Assembly (NCBI GenBank): GCA_023426125.1
Contig: JAFABI010000051.1
Location: forward strand, 14,556-78,555
Direction: 5' to 3'
DNA from: Bacillota bacterium
Lineage (GTDB): Bacteria; Bacillota; Clostridia; Acetivibrionales; DTU013
DNA: 64,000 bases
Part shown: in pieces, positions 52,156 through 60,354 of the stretch
Numbering within the stretch: position 1 is the stretch's first letter
Layout of the letters: the number at the start of each line of letters is the position of its first letter
Made by a program: the position numbers and the translations under genes
The notes under the pieces: model-generated
What the model was told of the DNA's origin: nothing
What the model saw: only the letters and a program-made list of their open reading frames with translations
Database searches by the model: none

Positions 52156-52996
52156 TCCTTTGGAATATTATTTGTCTTTCCAGGTCATATTTCTGCAAAT
52201 AGGGCATCAAAGTATTGCATTTGCCTATTTCCAGGCCTTTATGGCTGTCAGAGCTTATGGAAACAGGCAGCTTGTATTTTTTTATAAGCTCCCAGGTGTT
52301 TTCGGAAAAGTGCTCGAAAAAATATTTATTGTCCTCGGCATGCTTCTTCCGCACGGCATTCCCCGAATTATCCCCCTTCATCCTGCTCAACAATTCGCCC
52401 ACCTCAAATGCGGAATTGAAATTTTTTTTGATTTCCATCATCTGCTGTAAGAGCATTTTATCAACGACTTTTTTTCCCTTGTCCTCCGCCTCGCACAATT
52501 CCAGGAATATGTTATGACGGCTTAGCTTTTGGATTGTTTCCTCCTCATGGCCATGGAAGTTTTTCTGAAAATGGTTGTGCGCCAGCCCTATGGGGATGGA
52601 AAAATTATCTCTTATAGCTATAAGCTCATCAAGACTCCTGCCATCCACAGGGTTTCCCTCTACCTCTGCCGTATTCACATGCTCAAAAAGGATATAGTCG
52701 ACAGTGTTCAACTCATCATAGTCATATTGTTTCACATCAACTCCATATTTATTGGAAAAGTCCACCTCAAGCCCAATATGGACTTCCAACCCGGCATAAC
52801 CGGCTCTCAGCGATTTCAGCCGGCTTACATATTTTTCGACATCCGTCACCTGGAATTTGTCAGAATATTTGCTTGTCCCCCAGTGGTCGCAGATGCCAAC
52901 CGCATCAAGCTTTTTATCAACACACGCCTTGAGGATTTCTTCCGGCGTCAGTATGCCGTCCGAAAAATTTGTATGGACATGAAAATCTACCTGCAT
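52148..52996 (-). CDS. PHP-domain phosphoesterase (histidinol-phosphatase-like)
   Basis: This 282-residue protein has all the PHP metal-binding motifs: DFHVHTNFSDG, GICDHWG, IGLEVDFS, AHNHF and SISSDSHKG. The fold binds two or three metals and hydrolyses phosphate esters such as histidinol phosphate. An inserted segment around FHGHEEETIQKL is less usual. In this cluster it may remove a phosphate from an intermediate, perhaps one added with help from the adjacent PEP-type phosphohistidine protein. It lies 9 bases after the methyltransferase gene. Confidence 0.82.
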   Translation of the reverse strand: MQVDFHVHTNFSDGILTPEEILKACVDKKLDAVGICDHWGTSKYSDKFQVTDVEKYVSRLKSLRAGYAGLEVHIGLEVDFSNKYGVDVKQYDYDELNTVDYILFEHVNTAEVEGNPVDGRSLDELIAIRDNFSIPIGLAHNHFQKNFHGHEEETIQKLSRHNIFLELCEAEDKGKKVVDKMLLQQMMEIKKNFNSAFEVGELLSRMKGDNSGNAVRKKHAEDNKYFFEHFSENTWELIKKYKLPVSISSDSHKGLEIGKCNTLMPYLQKYDLERQIIFQRNG

Positions 52997-53005
52997 GCTT
53001 TTGTC

Positions 53006-53815
53006 CTATCCCTTTCTTGCCGTTAGTTTAAAGCCCAAAATCATTTTCTTTCCCACCATCTCCGCCATTTTTGCATTATTGCCGTGCCGGTAGCTTGCAA
53101 GAAGCTCCTCCGTGGATTTTTCCGTTTCAACCTCCTGAACCAGGAACCCCGCCTTCCGTAGGAGCTCCGCATATTCCTTCAGGGTATAATCCTCTAATTT
53201 ATTCTTTTTACCCCCCAGGTCAAATGCCTTTAAAATCCCATTGAAGGCAATGACCCCGCCGGGCTTCAATACCCTGCGGCATTCATTGATAAAAACGGCT
53301 TCCTCTCCGCCATAAACCGAATGTTGCCTTAGAACTACGTCAAAACGGCTGTCTTCAAAAGACATCTGGTAGGCGTTGTCCAGTTTGAAGGAAAGCAAAT
53401 GGTCCAGATTTAAAGCCTTTGTCCGGAATATGGCGTTAATCAGCCTTATATAGTCGCAGTCAATGCCGATAATCCTGCAGCAGTAGTTTTCCGCAACCAC
53501 CCGCGCCGCACCGCCATGCCCCGTACCCGCGTCCAGCACCAGCTTGCTGCTGTCTACTCCGGCCATATCGCATAAAGCGAGGGTCGCTTTAATGCCTCCG
53601 GGATGCAAATCATCCTTCAGAGACCGGGCCGCATTCTCATCTCTCTTGATTTCCTTTGCATACCTGCCATTCTCAATTCCGTTGCAGTAATCTACAAACC
53701 TCTCCCTATGGATTATGTCTTGCCCGGAAAGAAATTCTATCAGGGAATACAGGATATAACTGTTCCGTTCCGTCAAATCCTTCAAACTGTCGCAAAAATC
53801 CTCTGCATTATTCAT
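53006..53815 (-). CDS. SAM-dependent methyltransferase
   Basis: This 269-residue class I methyltransferase has motif I VLDAGTGHGGAARVVAE near residue 95, an acidic residue in IIGIDCDY, motif II RFDVVLRQHSVYGGEEA and a post-motif VLKPGGVIAFN. The N-terminal 80 residues are helical and may bind substrate or carrier. It lies between an acyl carrier gene (12 bases upstream) and the PHP gene. Substrate unknown; C- or O-methylation of a carrier-bound intermediate is plausible. Confidence 0.85.
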   Translation of the reverse strand: MNNAEDFCDSLKDLTERNSYILYSLIEFLSGQDIIHRERFVDYCNGIENGRYAKEIKRDENAARSLKDDLHPGGIKATLALCDMAGVDSSKLVLDAGTGHGGAARVVAENYCCRIIGIDCDYIRLINAIFRTKALNLDHLLSFKLDNAYQMSFEDSRFDVVLRQHSVYGGEEAVFINECRRVLKPGGVIAFNGILKAFDLGGKKNKLEDYTLKEYAELLRKAGFLVQEVETEKSTEELLASYRHGNNAKMAEMVGKKMILGFKLTARKG

Positions 53816-53827
53816 CACGAAATACCT

Positions 53828-54106
53828 TCAAGCGTTAATTTTGGTATAAAAGTAGCCGGCCAGCCTGCCAAAGCTTTCAAACACCTCAATGGACAGATCC
53901 TGATAATCAAGGTTCAGTTCCAGCTCCTGCTCTATCGCCACCATGTATTCCAGCAACTGGATGGAATCCAGGGCAAGGTCCTTTATGATCGCCGTATCCC
54001 TGTTTATTTTATTCCTGTCAAGCTTCAGCGAAAAGAAATCCGTATTGGCCATGATTTTGATCAAATGGTTTTCAATTTCACTCTCCGTCATCTTTGCCGC
54101 ATCCAT
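53828..54106 (-). CDS. acyl carrier protein
   Basis: This 92-residue acidic protein has the phosphopantetheine site LALDSIQLLEYM (Ser48) and a helical C-terminus. Sequence differs strongly from the other two carriers in the cluster. ATG 54106 has an AAAGGTGA site. It lies 23 bases after the HemN-like radical SAM gene and just before the methyltransferase gene, which suggests that both act on its cargo. Confidence 0.88.
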   Translation of the reverse strand: MDAAKMTESEIENHLIKIMANTDFFSLKLDRNKINRDTAIIKDLALDSIQLLEYMVAIEQELELNLDYQDLSIEVFESFGRLAGYFYTKINA

Positions 54107-54129
54107 TTCAGCATCACCTTTCAAATTAG

Positions 54130-55464
54130 TCAATTTAATTTCAGGCTGACGTTTTTGTGCATCACAAGCAATTTCTCCATTGCGCGCTCTTTTGGGGACA
54201 GGATGTATTTTCGTGCAATGTCGTCCGCAAAAATATACGCCTCTTCCGTAAGCCTGATTTCCTTTTCATCCATTTCGGCAAGCCCGTCCTCAAGCATCCT
54301 GCCAAGTCCTTCTCCGGCAACCTCCATCGGGTCGATACCGTATTTTTGTTTAAAATCAACCCTGTCTATGCTGGAGGTTTTTAATCCGAAAATCAATGCA
54401 CGCTTGGTCTCTTCCTCTTTCGCAAGCTTATAGGCACGCTTTACGGGCAAAATGCCGTCATTGACCATCGCCAGATACTCCTCAAGCTTGTTTGCGTTCT
54501 GGTATACCGACCGGTTGACAAAGGAGTTTGAGGATAAACCTATGCCCAGCAGCTCGCCACCCCCGGTCCTTGACAATCTGTATGCATGGTCGTGCTCCTT
54601 TGACCTTGTAAAGGTGTAGGTGCTGGAAGATTTGCGGTAGCCTGCGTTATGCATCTCCTTGTAGAAATGCCTGATCATGGAGATTTCCCCGGTATCGCTC
54701 ACTAAAGCATCCGTCCTGTTCAACTCCTCCATTTTCCTGTACAGCTCGCTATGCTTGTAGATATGCATTTTGTAAACAGTAATATTTTCAGGCTCAAGCC
54801 CCAACACCGTTTCAATCGTCCTTTGCCAGGTCGCCTCGTTGTCTCCTACCATTCCGGACATGATATCAATATTGATATTTTTAAAGCCAACCTTCCGCAG
54901 CCGGTCATAGATTTTGAAAAAGTCCTCTATCCTATGCCTGCGCCCATTCTGATCCAGTACGTCCTGAACAAAGCTCTGAGCGCCCATGCTGATCCTGTTG
55001 ACACCCATATCCTTCAGCAATCTCAACTTTTCTTCGGTGGCTTCGTTGCCAGGCCTTACCTCGACACAGAATTCGCTGCCGCTTTCGACGGCAAAACAGC
55101 TTGCCAGCTTCCTAATGACGCTTTCCAGATATTCCGGCTTGAGATAGGTAGGAGTCCCTCCCCCGAAGTAAACGGTATGGAACCTCCTCTCCTTCAAAAC
55201 CTGTTTACCGGAAAGCAGGTCCATTTCCTTTTTCAAAGCATCCACATATTCCTTCACTACGGAATCCTTTGCAGAAAAGGATGTAAAATAGCAAAAATCA
55301 CAGCGTTGGGGGCAAAAGGGGATATGTACATAAATATTTGACAACCTGCCTTTATCTCCAGCCCCCCCATCAGCATCCCATATACCGCCAACATCCTTCG
55401 TATTATACAGGACAATTGGCGGATAAATACTGATAGGCGCTTCCCTCTTCAGTTCCACCTTCAT
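54130..55464 (-). CDS. HemN/HemW-like radical SAM enzyme
   Basis: This 444-residue protein begins the catalytic barrel with YVHIPFCPQRCDFCYFTSF, the CxxxCxxC cluster motif. TVYFGGGTPTYL, RISMGAQSF and NINIDIMSGM are HemN-family landmarks, and the C-terminal HemN_C domain is present (ALIFGLKTSSIDRVDFKQKYG). Members include coproporphyrinogen dehydrogenases, haem chaperones and class C methylases and cyclopropanases in natural-product clusters. The acyl carrier neighbours favour the last group. ATG 55464 follows GGGAGG. Confidence 0.85.
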   Translation of the reverse strand: MKVELKREAPISIYPPIVLYNTKDVGGIWDADGGAGDKGRLSNIYVHIPFCPQRCDFCYFTSFSAKDSVVKEYVDALKKEMDLLSGKQVLKERRFHTVYFGGGTPTYLKPEYLESVIRKLASCFAVESGSEFCVEVRPGNEATEEKLRLLKDMGVNRISMGAQSFVQDVLDQNGRRHRIEDFFKIYDRLRKVGFKNINIDIMSGMVGDNEATWQRTIETVLGLEPENITVYKMHIYKHSELYRKMEELNRTDALVSDTGEISMIRHFYKEMHNAGYRKSSSTYTFTRSKEHDHAYRLSRTGGGELLGIGLSSNSFVNRSVYQNANKLEEYLAMVNDGILPVKRAYKLAKEEETKRALIFGLKTSSIDRVDFKQKYGIDPMEVAGEGLGRMLEDGLAEMDEKEIRLTEEAYIFADDIARKYILSPKERAMEKLLVMHKNVSLKLN

Positions 55465-55488
55465 CACAAGCCTCCCGTACCCCTGCAT

Positions 55489-56244
55489 TTATGCCAGAGA
55501 AAAACCGCCATCCACATAAAACTCAGTCCCCGTAACCCATCTGGCTGCCGGCGACAGCAGATATATACAGGCATTGGCTACATCCCCCGCATCCCCCACT
55601 CCCAGGGGATGCCTTTTGAAAACCGCCTGCTTCTCTTCTTCTGTCAGGATATACTGATCCCATATCTCCGTCTGAACAGCTCCGGGGCAGACGGCGTTTA
55701 CCCGGATGTTGCGACGCGCCAGTTCCAGGGACAGAAGCTTCGCTCCCCCAACCATGCCCGCCTTTGACGCCGAATACATAAACAGGCCCGCTCCGCTTGG
55801 CTTGCTGCAAGCTACCGAAGATATCCATACAATGGAGCAGCCTTTTTTATTCACTCTTTTTATATGAACCGCTGCCTGCGTTGTCGTCATTGCTCCCACC
55901 AGGTTCACCTGGAGCACGTTCATGAACTGCTCGGGCTTGATGACACTGAAGGCCAGGTTTGCCGATACGCCGACGGAATAAACCAGTCCGTCGATCCGGC
56001 CCCGTTCCGCCACAAACCGGTCAAACACCTTTGCAACAGCGCCGGCGTCCCTTACATCCAGGGCCTGGTATCCATGGACGTCTCTGCCCAATGCATCGAC
56101 GACTTCCTGCAGCTTTTCTTCCCTTCTGGCGCAAAGAGATAACCTTGCTCCCGCCTTTGCGGCCATTTCCGCCAATCTGGCCCCGATGCCCGACGAAGCT
56201 CCGGCAATCACAATGTGCATACCTTCAAGAGAAAAATCCGACAT
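55489..56244 (-). CDS. short-chain dehydrogenase/reductase (FabG-like ketoreductase)
   Basis: This 251-residue protein has the cofactor motif VIAGASSGIGARLAEMAA, the active-site serine in IVWISSVAC, and YSASKAG with the catalytic tyrosine and lysine. It ends GTEFYVDGGFSLA like other 3-oxoacyl-ACP reductases. It should reduce a beta-keto group made by the KAS III encoded four bases upstream. NADP preference cannot be stated firmly. Confidence 0.9.
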   Translation of the reverse strand: MSDFSLEGMHIVIAGASSGIGARLAEMAAKAGARLSLCARREEKLQEVVDALGRDVHGYQALDVRDAGAVAKVFDRFVAERGRIDGLVYSVGVSANLAFSVIKPEQFMNVLQVNLVGAMTTTQAAVHIKRVNKKGCSIVWISSVACSKPSGAGLFMYSASKAGMVGGAKLLSLELARRNIRVNAVCPGAVQTEIWDQYILTEEEKQAVFKRHPLGVGDAGDVANACIYLLSPAARWVTGTEFYVDGGFSLA

Positions 56245-56248
56245 TCCA

Positions 56249-57298
56249 TCATACCTCCCTGATACCGCAGATAACGGACGGGTCCAGCCTCAATACCACC
56301 GAAGCCCAGGAATAACCTACGCCAAAGGCCGCCATCACAACCGTCAAGGGCCTGACAATCCCCTTGTCCCCCAAATGGTCGCAGGCAGTCAGCACAGGCG
56401 ACGAACTGCTGGTGTTGCCGTACCTATCTATGGAAATAGGGGCTTTCTCCTCCGGTATTTTCATTTTCTTTGCCAGATGCCTGATGATCATGACATTGGC
56501 TTGATGAAAAAAGAAAAAGTCCACATTTTCCAGGGCAACACACGAGCTTTCCAGGGCCCTGCGGATCATTGAAGGCACCTCTCTCAGGCAGAAGGTAAAG
56601 ATCTGGCCCCCATCCATATACGCATAATCCGGATATCTAACCTCGGGATAGGACTCTCTTCCTCCGGATTGGTAATAATCCTCCAATTTTGGATGTCTCG
56701 CCATTCCTACATGGATCACCATGTTTTTCCATCCGGACCCGTCGGTTCCGAAGGAATAGCCCAGCAAGTCCCCATCCTCCCGGCACCGCTCAAGCAGCAC
56801 CGCCGCGAAACCGTCGGAAAACAGAGGATAGGTGCTTTTATCTTCCGGGGAGGCATTCATACTGGTCACATCCCCCGTAATCAGCAACAGCCTGGAAACA
56901 GTACCGCTTGAAAGCAGAGCATTTGCTGTAATCAAGCCGTATGGGAAGCCGGAGCATCCAAGGTTGATATCAAAGGCAAGAGAAGCTTTTGGCAGACCCA
57001 GCCGGTCCTGCAGGATGCACGACGTTGAAGGAAGCCTGTATTCCGGTGTTTGCGTAACCAGAATGATCCCATCCACATCCTCCGGCTTCACACCTGCACG
57101 GGCAAGTGCAATTTTTCCGGCTTCAAAAGCCAGGTCCAGTGTTTTTTTCTCCTTTGAACTGTGCCTGAAAAGGACACCCGTGGCATTGACGATTTTCCGG
57201 GCATTTTCTACATTGAATCTTTCGACAAGATCTTCCAATCCATATTGGCTCTGGGGGACCACCGTGGTCATGCTTAAAATCTTTATCCCTGAACTCAT
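56249..57298 (-). CDS. 3-oxoacyl-ACP synthase III-like condensing enzyme (FabH family)
   Basis: This protein of about 349 residues has the catalytic cysteine in NLGCSGFPYG near residue 114, histidine in FFFHQANVMI near residue 255, and asparagine in YGNTSSSS near residue 285, the complete Cys-His-Asn triad. KAS III enzymes start chains by decarboxylative condensation, or transfer acyl groups. No KAS I/II, dehydratase or malonyl transferase is encoded here, so at most one or two condensations are expected, or housekeeping FAS partners are borrowed. It is the second gene of the cluster. Confidence 0.9.
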   Translation of the reverse strand: MSSGIKILSMTTVVPQSQYGLEDLVERFNVENARKIVNATGVLFRHSSKEKKTLDLAFEAGKIALARAGVKPEDVDGIILVTQTPEYRLPSTSCILQDRLGLPKASLAFDINLGCSGFPYGLITANALLSSGTVSRLLLITGDVTSMNASPEDKSTYPLFSDGFAAVLLERCREDGDLLGYSFGTDGSGWKNMVIHVGMARHPKLEDYYQSGGRESYPEVRYPDYAYMDGGQIFTFCLREVPSMIRRALESSCVALENVDFFFFHQANVMIIRHLAKKMKIPEEKAPISIDRYGNTSSSSPVLTACDHLGDKGIVRPLTVVMAAFGVGYSWASVVLRLDPSVICGIREV

Positions 57299-57379
57299 GG
57301 CCATTCTCCATTCGATCTTTCCGGCTTATTTCAGGCAATTCCGAAGCTTCCTTCACATTGCGGCAAAATTACACGGGAT

Positions 57380-57607
57380 TTATACGGCTTCCTTTAACGC
57401 AAGGTCTACAAGGTCGCTTATTTTTTTACAGTCATTCAGCTGTGCGGCATCGATGATTTTATCCAGACAGGTATCAATGACCGAAATGACACCCAATTTG
57501 GCGATGGAATCAAATTCAATCAAATCCAGGGAGGTATTTTCATCAACCCATTCCTCATCAAGGTTCAATACCTCCAAAATCGATAAAAGTATTTCGCCCC
57601 TGTTCAT
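57380..57607 (-). CDS. acyl carrier protein
   Basis: This 75-residue acidic protein has the phosphopantetheine motif IEFDSIAKLGV (Ser34). It is the first gene of the biosynthetic run, read leftwards, and precedes the KAS III gene by 81 bases. ATG 57607 follows AAAAGGAG. Its attachment motif departs from the DSL consensus, having DSI. Confidence 0.85.
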   Translation of the reverse strand: MNRGEILLSILEVLNLDEEWVDENTSLDLIEFDSIAKLGVISVIDTCLDKIIDAAQLNDCKKISDLVDLALKEAV

Positions 57608-57759
57608 GATAAGCTCCTTTTGTTCCAACGGACTGTTTCTCATCTCAATAATACCATTTATTTCTATTAAAAATATTATATTATTTTTGTTTTTTTATAT
57701 TTATTTTGGAAAATTCTTCTTTTTAGGCCCACAAACATCTTACCAGCGAATTAAGAAAT

Positions 57760-57793
57760 TTAATAAATACAAAATTATTTTTTACCATGTCAC
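57760..57793 (-). promoter_or_regulatory. candidate promoter of the biosynthetic run
   Basis: On the minus strand GTGACA (57793-57788) is followed by TGGT and then an AT-rich stretch with TATTTA at 18 bases. The TGACATGGT string is shared with the two consensus promoters at 32.7 and 40.9 kb, though the match is weaker. The region is very AT-rich, so false hits are easy. Confidence 0.4.
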
Positions 57794-57794
57794 C

Positions 57795-57823
57795 TTGCAT
57801 TTTATAATAATTTTACTTATAAT
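57795..57823 (+). promoter_or_regulatory. promoter of the second GH127-like gene
   Basis: TTGCAT, 17 bases, TATAAT, 70 bases upstream of the start codon. The -10 region resembles 32934-32970. Confidence 0.65.
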
Positions 57824-57892
57824 TAAATATTATATAGTATTAGATTAACGTCTAGATCATCATCATCATTATTGATTGCGAGGAGAAAATCA

Positions 57893-60205
57893 ATGAAGCT
57901 TATGGAAAAATTAACAGACAGTGAAATTGTAAAAGCAGATAAAGCAGGTATTTATCTTGGCAATATTTTCACAGTAGACGCAGATCTTAAATTACCCCTA
58001 GCCGGGAAATCCGGTTCTACCATTACATGGGAATCTGAAAATACAAATATTATCGGCAATAGCGGAAAAGTAGTACGCCCCGAGACAGGTGCGGGAAACG
58101 CAACCGTTACGCTGACAGCAACCATCGCTTATAAAAATGTAACAGATACGAGAGAATTCAAGGTAACCGTCGTCGAAAAGGAAAGAGTCAAGCTGATTAC
58201 AGGCATAAAAGAAGCAGACATTGAAACCGTGGCGGGATATCCGCCTGAATTACCGACAGTCGTGATCACAACCAAGGACGACGGCTCTTTTGGCGCTGCC
58301 GTTGTCGTCTGGGATCCAGTCGATTCTTCAAAGTACGCACAGGCAGGCGCCTTTACAATCGAAGGAACCCTTCGGGAAACAACCATCAAAGCCATTGCCA
58401 ATGTAAAAGTAACTGCATCCGCAGCCAAAGCGGCTCCAACTCCTCCGGACAATGTCCCGAACCAGATTGTAAAGCCTTTTGGTCTGGACCAGGTAACTTT
58501 GCAGGACGATGTGTTTGCTGCCAATAGAGACAGGGATCACGCATACCTTCTTTCCGTTTACAGGGACCGGATGCTGTATAATTTCCGCAGCGCCGCCGGC
58601 CTTGACACGGGAAACGTACGACCTCTGGATGGCTGGGATGCTCCGGACTGCAATTTGCGCGGACATACCACCGGACACTATTTGTCCGCCCTGGCTCAAG
58701 CTTACGCGGGCTCGGGGGATGACAGGTTCAAAGATACCATCGACTACATGGTTGACGAATTGGGCAAATGCCAGGACGCCATGGCTGCGGCAGGCAATTT
58801 CGCTTCCGGATTCCTGAGCGGATATTCCGAAGAGCAATTCGCAAAGCTGGAGCAATATGCAAGATATCCGGAGATCTGGGCGCCCTATTACACCTTACAT
58901 AAAATCATGGCAGGATTGCTGGACTGTTATGAGCTGGCAGGAAACACCGGCGCCCTGGAGATTACCAAAAAGATCGGCGATTGGGTTTATGCCAGATTGA
59001 GCAGTCTACCAAGGGAGCAGCTGATCAATATGTGGGCATTATACATTGCCGGCGAGTATGGAAGCATCAACGAAACCCTTGCCAGGCTTTATGCCATAAC
59101 AGGTAACCGGGATTATTATACGGCAGCCAAGCTTTTTGACAATGATAAACTTTTCATACCCATTGCAGACAATATCGACATCCTGGAGGATGTGCACGCA
59201 AATCAGCATATTCCGGAGATTTTAGGCGCACTGCAGGTGTTTTACGTGACCGGGGAGCCTTATTATTACCGTATTGCGGAAAATTTCTGGAACATGGTCA
59301 TTGACAGGCACATGTACAATATCGGCGGCACCGGCTCGGGGGAAATGTTCAAGCTGGAAAATAAAATTGCAAAATACCTGAACGATAAAACCGCAGAAAC
59401 CTGCGCCACATATAATATGCTCAAATTAACCCGGAATCTGTTCTTTTTGAACCCGGAAACCAAATACATGGACTATTATGAAAGGGCTCTTTACAATCAC
59501 ATCCTGGCTTCCCAGGACCAAAGCGCTCCCAACGGCGGGTCGACCTATTTCATGCCGCTGTTCCCCGGAATGCAAAAAACGTATTTTTCCGATAGCAACA
59601 GCTGCTGCCACGGCACTGGAATGGAAAACCATACAAAGTACCAGGATACCATTTATTTCCAGTCAGCAGACCAATCCACCTTATATGTCAACCTGTATAT
59701 TGCATCCGAACTAGACTGGAAGGAGAAAGGCTTCAGGATTGTCCAATCAGGCAATTACCTTGTGGATCAGTCCTCCCAGATTACGGTTGACGGTACCGGA
59801 AGGCTGGATATAAAGCTTCGCGTTCCCTTCTGGGTGGAAAAAGGCTCTACCGTTGAAATAAACGGCGTGCGGCAGGACATTCCGGCGGTCCCCGGCAGTT
59901 ACATCACCCTTAGCAGGAAATGGAACCCGGGAGATAAAATCAGCATCTCAATGCCATTCAGCTTCCGGATTGAAAGAACACCGGACGATCCGGCCATTGC
60001 CAGCATCCTGTACGGCCCTTTGGTAATGGTGGGAAAAAGCGAAGCGCAAGATTATATTGAGCTTGCCCTGGACGCCATGGATATTTCCAGATCGGTTGAA
60101 TCAACTAAAGACCCATTGACCTTCATTACCAATGGAATTACGTTGGTGCCGAATTATACTGCATACGATATCCCATACCACGCTTATTTTAGAATTATGC
60201 AATAG
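57893..60205 (+). CDS. GH127-like (DUF1680) enzyme with two N-terminal Ig-like domains
   Basis: In this 770-residue protein, residues about 10-100 resemble the atrophied bacterial Ig domain found in arabinan-degrading enzymes, and residues 110-180 a BIg_4-type domain (VVWDPVDSSKYAQAGAFTIEG). The rest is an alpha/alpha barrel with RGHTTGHYLSA, AETCATYNML (Glu-x-Cys) and NSCCHGTGMEN (adjacent cysteines), the presumed zinc and nucleophile residues. There is no signal peptide although such accessory domains are usually secreted. The start has a GAGGAG site. Likely an L-arabinofuranosidase-type activity; specificity uncertain. Confidence 0.82.
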   Translation: MKLMEKLTDSEIVKADKAGIYLGNIFTVDADLKLPLAGKSGSTITWESENTNIIGNSGKVVRPETGAGNATVTLTATIAYKNVTDTREFKVTVVEKERVKLITGIKEADIETVAGYPPELPTVVITTKDDGSFGAAVVVWDPVDSSKYAQAGAFTIEGTLRETTIKAIANVKVTASAAKAAPTPPDNVPNQIVKPFGLDQVTLQDDVFAANRDRDHAYLLSVYRDRMLYNFRSAAGLDTGNVRPLDGWDAPDCNLRGHTTGHYLSALAQAYAGSGDDRFKDTIDYMVDELGKCQDAMAAAGNFASGFLSGYSEEQFAKLEQYARYPEIWAPYYTLHKIMAGLLDCYELAGNTGALEITKKIGDWVYARLSSLPREQLINMWALYIAGEYGSINETLARLYAITGNRDYYTAAKLFDNDKLFIPIADNIDILEDVHANQHIPEILGALQVFYVTGEPYYYRIAENFWNMVIDRHMYNIGGTGSGEMFKLENKIAKYLNDKTAETCATYNMLKLTRNLFFLNPETKYMDYYERALYNHILASQDQSAPNGGSTYFMPLFPGMQKTYFSDSNSCCHGTGMENHTKYQDTIYFQSADQSTLYVNLYIASELDWKEKGFRIVQSGNYLVDQSSQITVDGTGRLDIKLRVPFWVEKGSTVEINGVRQDIPAVPGSYITLSRKWNPGDKISISMPFSFRIERTPDDPAIASILYGPLVMVGKSEAQDYIELALDAMDISRSVESTKDPLTFITNGITLVPNYTAYDIPYHAYFRIMQ

Positions 60206-60258
60206 CATAATCTTACACATAATTCCTAAATATTGCACTAAATGTAGATATTATCTAC

Positions 60259-60286
60259 TTACATTTGCAACCAATCAATCTATAAT
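60259..60286 (+). promoter_or_regulatory. promoter of the LoaP-like gene
   Basis: TTACAT, 16 bases, TATAAT. The -10 lies inside the left arm of the large dyad at 60277-60341, so a protein bound to the dyad would block it. Confidence 0.55.
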
Positions 60287-60341
60287 GTTTTATGTATATT
60301 GTTCCTTTAAATGGGATCTTATACATAGAACATTATAGATT
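60277..60341 (+). promoter_or_regulatory. large dyad in the leader of the LoaP-like gene
   Basis: Two 22-base arms (60277-60298 and 60320-60341) are complementary at 21 of 22 positions, around a 21-base loop. The right arm ends just before the ribosome site GCAGGTG. It could be an operator or, if transcribed from upstream, an RNA hairpin that sequesters initiation. Confidence 0.7.
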
Positions 60342-60354
60342 TGCAGGTGTAAAT

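Noticed and set aside
57608..57892. Possible riboswitch between the divergent genes
   Set aside because: The region is extremely A/T-rich, with no conserved aptamer motif or stable multi-stem fold that I can identify.
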